From the NCBI GenBank assembly GCA_944391355.1, contig CALXTG010000054.1, positions 1 through 26,773 on the forward strand: 26,773 nt of DNA, in the 5' to 3' direction. The number at the start of each line of letters is the position of its first letter. Positions within the stretch are counted from its first letter, which is position 1. This document shows positions 1-7,828 of the stretch, piece by piece. The notes beneath the pieces were generated by a model. It did no database searches. It saw nothing but the letters and a program-made list of their open reading frames with translations, and had not been told where the DNA came from. The translations under genes and the position numbers were made by a program. The stretch comes from an uncultured Alphaproteobacteria bacterium. GTDB lineage: Bacteria; Pseudomonadota; Alphaproteobacteria; RF32; CAG-239.

Positions 1-636
1 GATTGTTCCGCTTATCCCCTCTCTTATTGTAAAGGCTATAAAATCCCGGACCCGACTTCTTACTGTCCGGGGAATTCTATTTTCTTTTCCCGCTGTATCT
101 GCCCCGACAGTTTCATAAAATGCGAACTCCCCGCTTTCGGTTCCGGCGCTCAATGCGACGACAAATATTCGGTTTGTACCGAAGATACTGAGCGCGCCTG
201 CAAGCTCGAAAATCCCGACTATGCCAATTCCTGTCCCGCCGGAACCAAGCCCGATACTTCTAAAACCTGCTCCTATGACAGCAGTTATAGCCTCTGCTGC
301 AACACCTGCACCGCTTATCCTGAAAGCGAAGTTAAGGACGGTTATGAACAAACCGCTGAATGTATCGACTGCGACGGAAATACACATTATCAGATCAAGC
401 CCCAAGACTGCGGAGCTGGCTTTATGGCTTGCGATAACGGCGGCGCCCCCGGCGCCAAAGAGTGTAAATCCGGCGAACAAACCCTTTACTCAAGCTGCAA
501 ACCTAAGTGCGGATCGGAATACAATCTCACAGCCTGCCCGGATCATGCCGTTTGTAAAGAATGCGACGGCAAATTTGCCGCCACCGGCTGTGAAGTAAAT
601 TATTTTGACGAGGAAAAATACTGGAACGGAGAATAA
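1..636 (+). CDS. Cys-rich, probably exported protein (5' end outside window)
   Basis: Frame 1 is open from the first base to the TAA at 634-636, giving 211 residues with no start in view, so the gene begins upstream of the window. About 25 of the 211 residues are cysteines, spread along the whole length, often as CxxC, CxC or CC. Aromatic residues and glycine are common. This looks like a disulfide-rich exported protein, but the signal peptide would lie outside the window. The first 40 residues (Cys, seven residues, Cys-Lys-Gly-Tyr, then Cys-Pro and another Cys) resemble the N-terminal Cys motif of the next gene, suggesting related modules. The next gene starts two bases after this stop, so the two are probably co-transcribed. 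I recognise no named family. The frame is certain; the function is unknown. Confidence 0.8.
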   Translation, partial: DCSAYPLSYCKGYKIPDPTSYCPGNSIFFSRCICPDSFIKCELPAFGSGAQCDDKYSVCTEDTERACKLENPDYANSCPAGTKPDTSKTCSYDSSYSLCCNTCTAYPESEVKDGYEQTAECIDCDGNTHYQIKPQDCGAGFMACDNGGAPGAKECKSGEQTLYSSCKPKCGSEYNLTACPDHAVCKECDGKFAATGCEVNYFDEEKYWNGE

Positions 637-638
637 TC

Positions 639-1901
639 ATGAACAAAATTATTTCAGCCCTGTTACTGACAACCGCCCTTGCCACTGCAGCCAACGCGCA
701 AAACTGCGTTAATGCCTCAAGATGTGATGAATTGGGATACGATAAAAGCATAGAAGATTGTAAAGGCTATTCAACTTTAATCTGCCCTTTTGATAAAAAC
801 CGGGCCTTTTGTTCCACCTCCGCCGGTATTGCTCAGGTTTCAGACTGTACGGGACTAAAAGCCGCCGTAACAAATGCCGGAACCACCATTTATATTACCA
901 AAAATATTTCCGTATGTTCTTTAAGCTCAATTGCGGATTATGTGTCGATCATTGGTGACGGAACGGCAAAAGAAATTTACATCGGATCTCCTAAAACCGG
1001 CAAAAATGTCACTTTCGAGAACCTGAAATTCAGCGGAAACCCGTCAGGCCCTTCATTGAAACTGATTAATCTGAGTGCACAAGAGTCCAAAACTATCGGC
1101 TTCACGGTAACCGACAACTTATACATTGAAAACTGTAATCTGCCTGAAGTAACAATTGATACCGGAGGAAGTGCCGATTTAACCGTAAAAGGCGAAAACA
1201 AATTAGAAGAACTTCAAAATGTCAATAACATAAATCAAATCGACGGCAGTTTAACACTCAGCGGCCGCATATTAAAAATCAACAGCGGTACTTTTAACGG
1301 GGAACTCACCGTCAGCCAAATTTATGCAAATGACAGCGCCTCCTCATTTACATTTAACGGAAAATTCTTTGCAAAACAAATCCGAAACGGCACTTATATC
1401 TTCAACGAAGATGCAAGCCTCAAACTGGCCAATAAAGTTAACGGCCCTTACGACGCCGTAGAAGATGCCAAAATCATTGCCAATAAAAAATTACAAATTA
1501 ACACCTGTAGCATAATCGATGCAGAATTCATTATTAATGATGAGGCAGACTTCAAATTTTCTAATTATGACACAGGAATGGTCGGATATTGCAGCGGATG
1601 TAAATTTACGGTCAACGGACAACTCGTATATTGGCGCTCTCGTTCATCCAACTATAGCGACCAAACATCTCTCCGCTCTGGCAGCATAACACTTACCGCC
1701 AACGGAAAATTCTATAGCAATGATGAAATCGGAAACAATGTAACATTTAATTATGTCCCCGGCGCTCAAATCGGTTTCACAGAGATGAATAGTTGCAACG
1801 GTTTATGGCAGGCATCATCTTCCGGTTCTTTCCCGACGTCTTATCCCTGCGTAATGCCGCCGGAATTTACCAAAATAAGTGAAACCTCTCCATTACCTTA
1901 A
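639..1901 (+). CDS. secreted protein with Cys-rich N-terminal motif and beta-rich body
   Basis: A 420-residue protein. Residues 1-20 are a classic Sec signal peptide: MNK, a hydrophobic run, then an Ala-Asn-Ala cleavage site before Gln-Asn-Cys. Residues 22-60 hold a Cys cluster with Gly-Tyr, Lys-Gly-Tyr, Cys-Pro-Phe-Asp and Phe-Cys elements, similar to the protein just upstream. The rest is Asn/Ser/Thr/Gly-rich with many short alternating hydrophobic strands (for example repeated phrases like LTVKG, LTVSQ and FTVNGQ), which suggests a right-handed beta-helix or similar surface fold. There is no obvious lipobox and no autotransporter barrel. The ATG at 639 follows a GGAACGGAG ribosome site inside the end of the upstream gene. 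Base composition appears more AT-rich than the cell-wall genes to the right. Function is unknown; a surface or adhesin-like role is a guess. Confidence 0.85.
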   Translation: MNKIISALLLTTALATAANAQNCVNASRCDELGYDKSIEDCKGYSTLICPFDKNRAFCSTSAGIAQVSDCTGLKAAVTNAGTTIYITKNISVCSLSSIADYVSIIGDGTAKEIYIGSPKTGKNVTFENLKFSGNPSGPSLKLINLSAQESKTIGFTVTDNLYIENCNLPEVTIDTGGSADLTVKGENKLEELQNVNNINQIDGSLTLSGRILKINSGTFNGELTVSQIYANDSASSFTFNGKFFAKQIRNGTYIFNEDASLKLANKVNGPYDAVEDAKIIANKKLQINTCSIIDAEFIINDEADFKFSNYDTGMVGYCSGCKFTVNGQLVYWRSRSSNYSDQTSLRSGSITLTANGKFYSNDEIGNNVTFNYVPGAQIGFTEMNSCNGLWQASSSGSFPTSYPCVMPPEFTKISETSPLP

Positions 1902-1955
1902 GAAGCCCGATATCAGTGGAAAATATTGTTATGTTTTTGACCTGCAAAATCGCTC

Positions 1956-1980
1956 TAATAGACCGTTATACGAACTTTTA
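1956..1980. repeat. partial copy of the right end of palindromic element A
   Basis: The sequence here (AATAGACCGTTATACGAAC and the following Ts) resembles 2081-2107, the right arm of the palindrome that begins at 1981 (ATTAGACGACCATTATACGAGC). It directly abuts the full element and looks like the remnant of a second copy. The rest of 1902-2112 outside this stretch and element A shows no gene and no clear terminator. Confidence 0.5.
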
Positions 1981-2107
1981 TTAAAGCTTGTAGAATGAGG
2001 CGTATAATAAGAAATGAGGAGAAAATTTTTTGAGCGTACACTTTAGTACGTGACTAAAAATTTTTCTCTGAAATTTCTGTATTAGACGACCATTATACGA
2101 GCTTTAA
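1981..2107. repeat. ~125-bp near-perfect palindromic element, copy A (after rodA)
   Basis: The two halves are imperfect inverted repeats over their full length, from TTAAAGCT at the left edge to AGCTTTAA at the right. They meet at a CGTAC/GTACG tip stem with the loop ACTTTA. The right edge is 5-7 nt from the rodA stop codon (2113-2115), so on the rodA transcript the RNA would fold into a very long hairpin straight after the coding region. A second copy lies behind mreB (6639-6758) in the same orientation. The copies share blocks such as GAATGAGGCG, ATAATAAGAAATGAG, TTTTTTGAGCGTAC and GTACGTGACTAAAAATTTT. The loops differ, and paired positions change together (GGAGAAAA/TTTTCTC here, GGGAAAA/TTTTCCC in copy B). 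There is no T-run after the stem, so it is not a standard terminator. It may be a dispersed palindromic unit that has been kept as an mRNA 3'-end structure. Confidence 0.85.
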
Positions 2108-2112
2108 AAAAT

Positions 2113-3255
2113 TTAGTCGGATTTACCAACCGTAATATTTCTATGTATAAATACTGACAAGATAATACCAAAAGAGGCCATCACCGAAATGATAACCGTT
2201 CCGCCATAGGAAATCAGCGGCAGCGGCACGCCGACGACCGGAATTAACCCCAGCACCATCGCCGTATTGATAAAAACATACAGAAAGAAATTGGTTGCCA
2301 GACCGATAGCCGCCAATTTTCCGAAATAGCTGCTCGATTTATAGGCAAAAGAATAACTATAGGCCAAAATCAGCATTGCCAAAATAATAACAAACACCGC
2401 TCCGACCATTCCGAATTCTTCAGAAAGCATTGTAAAAATAAAGTCAGTATGCTTTTCGGGCAGAAAATTGAGGTGGCTCTGCGTGCCTTTCAAAAAACCT
2501 TTGCCGAAAACGCCGCCCGACCCCAGAGCGATTTTCGATTGGATAATATGATAGCCGGCGCCGAGCGGATCCCGTTCGGGATTCAAGAAAGTCAGAACCC
2601 GGTCCTGCTGATAATCATGCAGCAGATTCCAGGCAATCGGCGCCATAATAATTGCTCCGAGCAATACTACGCCGAATTTCCACAACTGCACCCCGACGGC
2701 AAAAAAGATGACGCCCGCCGTAAACAACAACATCAGCGCTGTTCCCAAATCCGGCTGGGTCAGAACCAGAAAAGCCGGAATAATCGTCAGCAGCAGCGGC
2801 GTCACAATGCCTTTAACACTTTCAATCGCCTGCAGGGAAGAAGAATGAAAATAACGCGCCAAAACCAAAACCAAGGCAATTTTCATCAGTTCCGAAGGCT
2901 GCAGTTTGAAAAAGCCCAGGTCAATCCAGCGTTGCGCCCCCATACCGATGGAACCTTTTATCTCCACATACAACAGCAGCAGCAGAGTAAAGAAATAAAA
3001 GGCATAAGAATAACGCATAATCGTGCGGATATCAATCAAGGCCAGCACAATCATCAATCCCGCTCCCATCATGAAGCGGATACCCTGATTCAATGCCCAG
3101 GGCCTCCAGCTGCCGTTAGCCGCCGAATAGAGCATGACTACCCCGATGGAAGCCAGCAGCACAATAAACAAAACATAAGTAAAACTGATATTAAAAATTT
3201 TTTCTTTAATACTCAGACTCTGATTTCTGAAACCGGTTTCATAATATTTATACAT
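2113..3255 (-). CDS. rodA: RodA, SEDS-family peptidoglycan glycosyltransferase
   Basis: RodA polymerises lipid II into glycan strands in the inner membrane as part of the elongasome, paired with PBP2. The 380-residue product is close to the usual RodA length and has about ten hydrophobic segments. SEDS signatures are visible: Gln-Pro-Ser-Glu-Leu-Met-Lys (residues 119-125), TQPDLGTAL (166-174), and LPEKHTDFIF (265-274), whose Asp271 matches the essential periplasmic Asp of the family. The C-terminal GVPLPLISYGGT stretch is also typical. The ATG at 3255 follows an AAAGGGCGG ribosome site and lies 14 nt after the mrdA stop, so it is the last gene of the ddl-to-rodA cluster. The stop codon is followed within 5-7 nt by palindrome copy A. 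The call is firm. Confidence 0.97.
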   Translation of the reverse strand: MYKYYETGFRNQSLSIKEKIFNISFTYVLFIVLLASIGVVMLYSAANGSWRPWALNQGIRFMMGAGLMIVLALIDIRTIMRYSYAFYFFTLLLLLYVEIKGSIGMGAQRWIDLGFFKLQPSELMKIALVLVLARYFHSSSLQAIESVKGIVTPLLLTIIPAFLVLTQPDLGTALMLLFTAGVIFFAVGVQLWKFGVVLLGAIIMAPIAWNLLHDYQQDRVLTFLNPERDPLGAGYHIIQSKIALGSGGVFGKGFLKGTQSHLNFLPEKHTDFIFTMLSEEFGMVGAVFVIILAMLILAYSYSFAYKSSSYFGKLAAIGLATNFFLYVFINTAMVLGLIPVVGVPLPLISYGGTVIISVMASFGIILSVFIHRNITVGKSD

Positions 3256-3269
3256 CTTTTAGCCGCCCT

Positions 3270-5093
3270 TTAATCAACCGTTTTTTTAGTAGGATCAAGC
3301 TTAACCGCTTCCAGAAGCAGTTTGCCGCCGATCGGCGCCGCCACCGTCGAACCGCCGCGGCCGTGTTCAACCAGAACCGCCACCGCATATTTGGGATTAT
3401 CCTGCGGGGCATAGCCGACAAACAAAGCATGGTTACGATATTTCCACGGCAGATCTTCCTGCGCAATAACCCCAGTCTGCCGCTCTTTCATTGAAATACG
3501 GCGCACCTGTGTCGTTCCGGTTTTTCCGCCCATGCGCTGGCCGTTATAATCAAACTGAGAGCGCCAGGCTGTCCCGCCCGGTTTATTAACGACATTATAC
3601 ATTCCTTCCTTGATAAGGTCGAGATTCGCCGTTGAAACATTAATTCTTTTAATCTTATTTTTTGCCTCATCGTTAACCTTGCTGAAAGTCGGCTTAATCT
3701 CATAGCCGCCGTTCACCAGTCTCGCCGTCATTGTTGCCAGTTGTATCGGCGTAGTCAGAATATAGCCCTGGCCGATGCCGGAAATCAGATTCTCGCCCTG
3801 CTGCCAGGGTTCGCCGAAACGTTTCAGCTTCCAGGCCTTATCCGGAATCAAGCCGGATTTCTCGTTTTCCAGGCCGACGTCAACCTTGCTGCCCAAGCCA
3901 AACCGCCGCGACATTTCGGCAATTTTTTCGATTCCCAGTTTCTGCGCCGTTTCATAAAAGAAAATATCGCAGGAATGCTGTAAAGCTTCGACAACATCTA
4001 TATAACCGTGGCCGTGTTCTTTCCAGCAATGAAAAGCATGACTGCCCAAAAACATTTTCCCGGCGCAGAACGAACGGGATTCCGGTTTAATTGCGCCCGA
4101 TTCCAAACCGGCCCGCGCCACAATCATCTTAAAAGTCGACCCCGGAGAATACTGCCCGGCCAGCGCCTTGTTGGAAAGCGGCTTTTTCTCATCATTAACC
4201 AAACTGTTCCACATTTCGGTGCTCAGTCCCTGAGCCATAACATTGGGGTCAAAAGACGGCGTTGAAACAAAAGCCAAAATCTCGCCGGTATTAACATCAA
4301 GCAAAACCGCGGCGCCGCTTTCTTCACCGAACAAATCAAAAGCTTTGCTCTGCAGGCGGGCATCTATCGTTAAATCGACCCTTTCCCCGGGAATACCGTC
4401 GGTACGCTCGATTTCTTTCATAATCCGGCCGAATGCATTAACTTCCAGTTTCAGGTTACCGCCGCTGCCGCGCAGTTTTTTTTCAAACAGCTTTTCGATT
4501 CCCGATTTACCGATTTTAAATCCCGGAACTTCCAGCAGCGGATCGTCTTTAATATCTTTTTCCGACACCGAAGACACATAGCCGATAACATGGGCCATTT
4601 TCTCACCGTAAGGGTAATAACGCGACAACCCCTCATCAATAATAATTCCCGGAAGTTCCGGCGCGTTAAGCTGGATTTTCGCCACCTCTTCCCAGGTCAG
4701 ATTTTCTTTGATTTTTATCGGTACAAAGCTGCGGTTGCGTTTCAGATCTTTCTTGACTCTTTCTTCCTCTGCCTCGCTTAACGGCATAATTTTTTTGAAA
4801 GCATTGAGAGTTTCCTGCACATTCGGCGTCTGCTCGGCAACGATCATCGCCTGAAAATTCTGACGATTGGTTGCCAGCATTTCGCCGTTGCGGTCATAAA
4901 TAATCCCCCGCGGCGGAATCAACAGCCGGGTACTGATTCGGTTCTCATCGGCCAGCATTTTATAACGGTCAGCCTGGTAAACCTGCAGATAATACAGGCG
5001 CGCAATAATTACCAGCAGCAAAAATATTTTCCCCGCCGCCACAATCAGCGAACGGTGAATTAATACCTTTCCTTTATCATTATCGCGATTCAT
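3270..5093 (-). CDS. mrdA: penicillin-binding protein 2, elongation transpeptidase
   Basis: PBP2 cross-links peptidoglycan during side-wall growth and works with RodA. The 607-residue product is a class B PBP: an N-terminal transmembrane segment (about 15-35), the PBP dimerisation/pedestal domain (from RGIIYDRNG at 62-70 to about 230), then the transpeptidase domain. Catalytic motifs are intact: Ser319-Thr-Phe-Lys322 (SxxK), Ser374-Cys-Asp376 (SxN position, with Asp as is common in PBP2), and Lys524-Thr-Gly (KTG). PBP2 rather than FtsI (PBP3) is supported by rodA directly downstream (14 nt) and mreD directly upstream (2 nt). The ATG at 5093 gives the expected short cytoplasmic tail. Nothing is missing. 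The call is firm. Confidence 0.97.
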   Translation of the reverse strand: MNRDNDKGKVLIHRSLIVAAGKIFLLLVIIARLYYLQVYQADRYKMLADENRISTRLLIPPRGIIYDRNGEMLATNRQNFQAMIVAEQTPNVQETLNAFKKIMPLSEAEEERVKKDLKRNRSFVPIKIKENLTWEEVAKIQLNAPELPGIIIDEGLSRYYPYGEKMAHVIGYVSSVSEKDIKDDPLLEVPGFKIGKSGIEKLFEKKLRGSGGNLKLEVNAFGRIMKEIERTDGIPGERVDLTIDARLQSKAFDLFGEESGAAVLLDVNTGEILAFVSTPSFDPNVMAQGLSTEMWNSLVNDEKKPLSNKALAGQYSPGSTFKMIVARAGLESGAIKPESRSFCAGKMFLGSHAFHCWKEHGHGYIDVVEALQHSCDIFFYETAQKLGIEKIAEMSRRFGLGSKVDVGLENEKSGLIPDKAWKLKRFGEPWQQGENLISGIGQGYILTTPIQLATMTARLVNGGYEIKPTFSKVNDEAKNKIKRINVSTANLDLIKEGMYNVVNKPGGTAWRSQFDYNGQRMGGKTGTTQVRRISMKERQTGVIAQEDLPWKYRNHALFVGYAPQDNPKYAVAVLVEHGRGGSTVAAPIGGKLLLEAVKLDPTKKTVD

Positions 5094-5095
5094 CG

Positions 5096-5614
5096 TTACT
5101 CCTCATCAGCCATGAAGCTGTTTTGAATATAGGCCAGAATCAGCGACAGCAGCGGATAAAAAGCAATTGTCACCAAATAACTGAAACAAACCGTCGAAAA
5201 CGGCAGGAACTGACTGTAATAAACCGACAAGACAAACCACTTGCAGAAAAACGCCGCCAACGACAGCAGAATAAAACCGTACCAAGTCACAATAAAGGGT
5301 TTTCCGGAAATAAAACGCAGCAGGTTGCTGAGCAGCAGATAAAGCACCAGCAGCGTAAAAATATTGCTGCCGAACGGCACATTGCTGATAATATCGTCAA
5401 CCATTCCCAAAAAATAAACCGAGAACAGATTAAAAATATCCGGCCGGTGCAGCATCCAGAAATAAACACAAACCATCCCCACCGCGGGACGGATATTATT
5501 CAGCAGCGGCAGATTAAACGGCAGGTATGAAATAAACAGCAGCAGCAAAGAAGAAGCGAGCGGTATCAGCTTCTGGAAAAAACCGGTAATGCTTTCATTT
5601 TCATCTTCGCGCAT
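5096..5614 (-). CDS. mreD: rod shape-determining membrane protein MreD
   Basis: MreD is a small multi-span inner-membrane protein linking MreC to the elongasome. From the ATG at 5614 the product has 172 residues, close to the family's usual size, with about five or six hydrophobic segments and the mid-protein GMVDDIISNVPFGSN stretch, which fits MreD. I chose this ATG because TAAGGA lies about 9 nt upstream of it. An in-frame ATG at 5635 and a TTG at 5650 exist but have poorer ribosome sites. The gene overlaps or abuts the end of mreC and stops 2 nt before mrdA. Identification rests on hydrophobicity plus position between mreC and mrdA, since MreD sequences diverge quickly. Confidence 0.9.
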   Translation of the reverse strand: MREDENESITGFFQKLIPLASSLLLLFISYLPFNLPLLNNIRPAVGMVCVYFWMLHRPDIFNLFSVYFLGMVDDIISNVPFGSNIFTLLVLYLLLSNLLRFISGKPFIVTWYGFILLSLAAFFCKWFVLSVYYSQFLPFSTVCFSYLVTIAFYPLLSLILAYIQNSFMADEE

Positions 5615-5627
5615 ATAACAGTTTTCC

Positions 5628-6485
5628 TTATTCATTCTCTTCTTCGTCAATCAGAATGCCGTCAAGGTTATAATCAATAATTTTGATATATTCCAAACGT
5701 TCCAAATTGGTAAAAGGTTTAATTTTCACGCTGTTTTTTTCAATTGAGCTTATTTTGCCGACCGGCAGTCCCGGCGGAAAAACCCCGGCCACGCCGGAAG
5801 TCACCACCCGATCGCCGACCGTCAGCTCTGCAGACAGCGGAATAAAGACCATACGCGGCAGCGGGCTGTTATCGCCGGACAAAATGCCGCGCACCCGGGT
5901 TCTTTCGACCATAACCGGAATTTTTGAGTTAATATCGGTAACCAGCAGAATTTTGGAATACATATTGCCGACTTTATCAACCCGGCCGACCACGCCTTTG
6001 TCACTGACGGCAACCTGGCCTTTTTTTACTGGAAAATTACCGGTATAAGCAATCAGGGAATGAGAAAAAGCATCTCCTTCTTCGGCAATCACCCGGGCAG
6101 TTACAAAAGTCGATTCCGGCGGCGGCGTATAGTTAAGCAGCCCGGCCAACAGGCGATTCTCAATATCCAAAGCCCGGGCTCTGTCCCGCAGCTGCAAAAG
6201 CTGCCGGTTTTCTTCCCGCAGACTGCGGTTATCATCGCGAATTTTCTGCAGTTCCTTAAAATAATCATAAACATTGGCCAAGGTCTTGGCGGGAATAACC
6301 AGAACATCCATTATCGGGCTGACAATATCGGTAGCCACCGAAGATGTTTTATCAATGATTACCGTATCGGTTTTATTAATCAGCATCAGAACAAAAGCCG
6401 ACAAAAAGAGCAAAACAATCGCAAACTTTTTTGCCAAAAGCCGGATCTGACTTAAATGAATAAATAAACTTTTACGGCGCTTCAT
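5628..6485 (-). CDS. mreC: rod shape-determining protein MreC
   Basis: MreC is a bitopic periplasmic scaffold that binds PBP2 and transmits the MreB signal. The 285-residue product has a basic N-terminus, one transmembrane segment (about 20-38), a coiled coil rich in Leu, Arg and Glu (about 75-117), and then the two-lobed beta domain with the usual AYTGNFPVKKGQVAVSDKGVVGRV and VTSGVAGVFPPGLPVGKI-type stretches. The ATG at 6485 has GAGG 5-6 nt upstream. Unlike most mre operons, mreC is separated from mreB by 278 nt, which hold palindrome copy B, a direct repeat and a small hairpin. That suggests expression uncoupled from mreB. The 3' end runs into mreD. The call is firm. Confidence 0.96.
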   Translation of the reverse strand: MKRRKSLFIHLSQIRLLAKKFAIVLLFLSAFVLMLINKTDTVIIDKTSSVATDIVSPIMDVLVIPAKTLANVYDYFKELQKIRDDNRSLREENRQLLQLRDRARALDIENRLLAGLLNYTPPPESTFVTARVIAEEGDAFSHSLIAYTGNFPVKKGQVAVSDKGVVGRVDKVGNMYSKILLVTDINSKIPVMVERTRVRGILSGDNSPLPRMVFIPLSAELTVGDRVVTSGVAGVFPPGLPVGKISSIEKNSVKIKPFTNLERLEYIKIIDYNLDGILIDEEENE

Positions 6486-6528
6486 TAAAACCTCAAAATT
6501 TATAAAAGGTTATTCTTTTTTACCCGAA

Positions 6529-6550
6529 AAGCGAGGAACTCTCCCCGCTT
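6529..6550 (-). terminator. GC-rich hairpin upstream of mreC, possible terminator or attenuator
   Basis: On the minus strand AAGCGGGGA pairs with TCCTCGCTT (nine pairs with one G-T wobble) around a GAGT loop, followed by only a short T-run. It lies between the palindrome behind mreB and the mreC start. It could stop part of the mreB transcript or fold in the mreC leader. The short T-run keeps confidence low. Confidence 0.35.
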
Positions 6551-6568
6551 AAAATTAATACCGCTCTT

Positions 6569-6588
6569 AAAAAAATTTGGAGAATGAG
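6569..6588. repeat. 20-bp partial left-end copy of palindromic element B
   Basis: Seven As followed by TTTGGAGAATGAG occur here and again, base for base, at 6636-6655, the left end of copy B. The copies are 67 bp apart. After the match the sequence diverges completely, so this looks like a truncated element end. Confidence 0.7.
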
Positions 6589-6638
6589 ACTTACCAGACA
6601 TTCCCCAGGAAGTTTAGCTTAACCTCCCTTTTTTCAAA

Positions 6639-6758
6639 AAAATTTGGAGAATGAGGCGGATAATAAGAAATGAGGGAAAATTTTTTGAGCGTACAAAAAA
6701 GTACGTGACTAAAAATTTTCCCGATATTTCTGTATTAGGCGCCCATTATACAAATTTT
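6639..6758. repeat. ~120-bp near-perfect palindromic element, copy B (after mreB)
   Basis: This inverted repeat runs from AAAATTTG at the left edge to CAAATTTT at the right, with the same tip stem CGTAC/GTACG as copy A but the loop AAAAAA. It starts 5 nt after the mreB stop codon (6764-6766) when read in the direction of transcription, and has the same orientation to its gene as copy A has to rodA. The outer ends also change as a pair: AAAGCT/AGCTTT in copy A, AAAATTTG/CAAATTTT here. The element fills much of the mreB-mreC gap. It encodes no protein. Possible roles are 3'-end stabilisation of mreB mRNA, partial termination, or simply a mobile palindrome that has settled there. Confidence 0.85.
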
Positions 6759-6763
6759 CGGGA

Positions 6764-7804
6764 CTAGTACATGGACGACAGTATAGACCGTAACCTCCCA
6801 ATCTCATCCAAAGCTTTTCCGGTACCTTTAACGACACAGGCGAGTGGATTTTCGGCAATGGATACCGGCAGGCCGGTCGCATTGCGCAAAACCTGATCCA
6901 GATTAGCCAGCAAGGCGCCGCCGCCGGTCAGAACGATACCTTTGTCGACAATGTCGGCCGCCAGTTCGGGCGCAGTATGTTCGAGAGCAACTTTTACCGC
7001 TTCTACAATCTGTGAAACCGGTTCACTCAGGCTTTCGGCAATCTGGCGTTCGGTAATGATAATTTCCTTCGGCACGCCGTTCATCAGGTCGCGGCCTTTA
7101 ATCTCAATCGTGCGGCCTTCGCCTTTTTCCGGCGGACAGGCTGAACCGATTTCTTTTTTAATTCTTTCGGCGCTGCCTTCACCGACCAGCAGGTTATGGT
7201 TGCGGCGGATATAAGAAATGATGGCGCTGTCCATTTTATCACCGCCGACACGAACCGAACGGGCATAAACAACACCGCCCAAAGACAGAACCGCAACTTC
7301 GGTCGTCCCGCCGCCGATATCGACAACCATGCTTCCGGTCGGTTCGGTAACCGGCAGATCGGCGCCGATCGCGGCGGCCATCGGTTCTTCAATCAACCAG
7401 ACTTTGCGGGCGCCGGCGGCTTCGGCCGATTCTTGAATCGCGCGGCGTTCAACCGCAGTCGAACCGGAGGGAACGCAGACAATAACCATCGGCGAGGCAA
7501 ATGTGCGGCGGTTATGAACTTTACGGATGAAATATTTTATCATTTCTTCGGCAATTTCAAAATCGGCGATAACACCGTCGCGCAGCGGACGGATTGCCTG
7601 AATATTGCCCGGCGTACGGCCCAGCATTTGTTTGGCTTCGTTACCGACGGCCAGAACCTGCTTTTTGCCGCGGTATTCTTCAATTGCCACGACCGACGGC
7701 TCATTCAGAACAATGCCGCGGCCTTTCACATAAACCAGGGTATTGGCGGTACCCAGGTCAATTGCCAAATCAGCTGACAACCAGCCCATTAATTTTGAAA
7801 GCAT
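6764..7804 (-). CDS. mreB: rod shape-determining actin-like ATPase MreB
   Basis: MreB forms short membrane-bound filaments that orient the cell-wall elongation machinery. The 346-residue product has the usual length and all nucleotide-pocket blocks: phosphate-1 DLGTANTLVYVKG (about 16-28), the phosphate-2 VVDIGGGTTEVAVLS block, and the C-terminal GIVLTGGGALLANLD adenosine block. The N-terminus includes a short amphipathic stretch (MLSKLMGWLS) suitable for membrane binding. The ATG at 7804 follows GAGG about 6 nt upstream. miaA ends 24 nt upstream. Palindrome copy B follows the stop by 5 nt, and mreC begins 278 nt downstream. The call is firm. Confidence 0.98.
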   Translation of the reverse strand: MLSKLMGWLSADLAIDLGTANTLVYVKGRGIVLNEPSVVAIEEYRGKKQVLAVGNEAKQMLGRTPGNIQAIRPLRDGVIADFEIAEEMIKYFIRKVHNRRTFASPMVIVCVPSGSTAVERRAIQESAEAAGARKVWLIEEPMAAAIGADLPVTEPTGSMVVDIGGGTTEVAVLSLGGVVYARSVRVGGDKMDSAIISYIRRNHNLLVGEGSAERIKKEIGSACPPEKGEGRTIEIKGRDLMNGVPKEIIITERQIAESLSEPVSQIVEAVKVALEHTAPELAADIVDKGIVLTGGGALLANLDQVLRNATGLPVSIAENPLACVVKGTGKALDEIGRLRSILSSMY

Positions 7805-7828
7805 ATAAACCTCACTGAAAATATTTCA

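Noticed and set aside
221..598. Pro/Ala-rich 125-residue plus-strand open frame
   Set aside because: It overlaps the Cys-rich frame open from base 1 to 636. The latter has a consistent Cys pattern and leads directly into the next gene, while this frame has no ribosome site or recognisable content.
1981..2107. Palindrome A as an ordinary rho-independent terminator
   Set aside because: The stem is far too long, its tip is AT-rich, and no T-run follows on the rodA strand. It matches copy B instead, so it is better described as a repeat element.
2449..3273. 274-residue plus-strand frame opposite rodA
   Set aside because: Its Gln/His/Arg-rich composition is what the antisense of hydrophobic membrane-protein codons gives; rodA is certain on the other strand.
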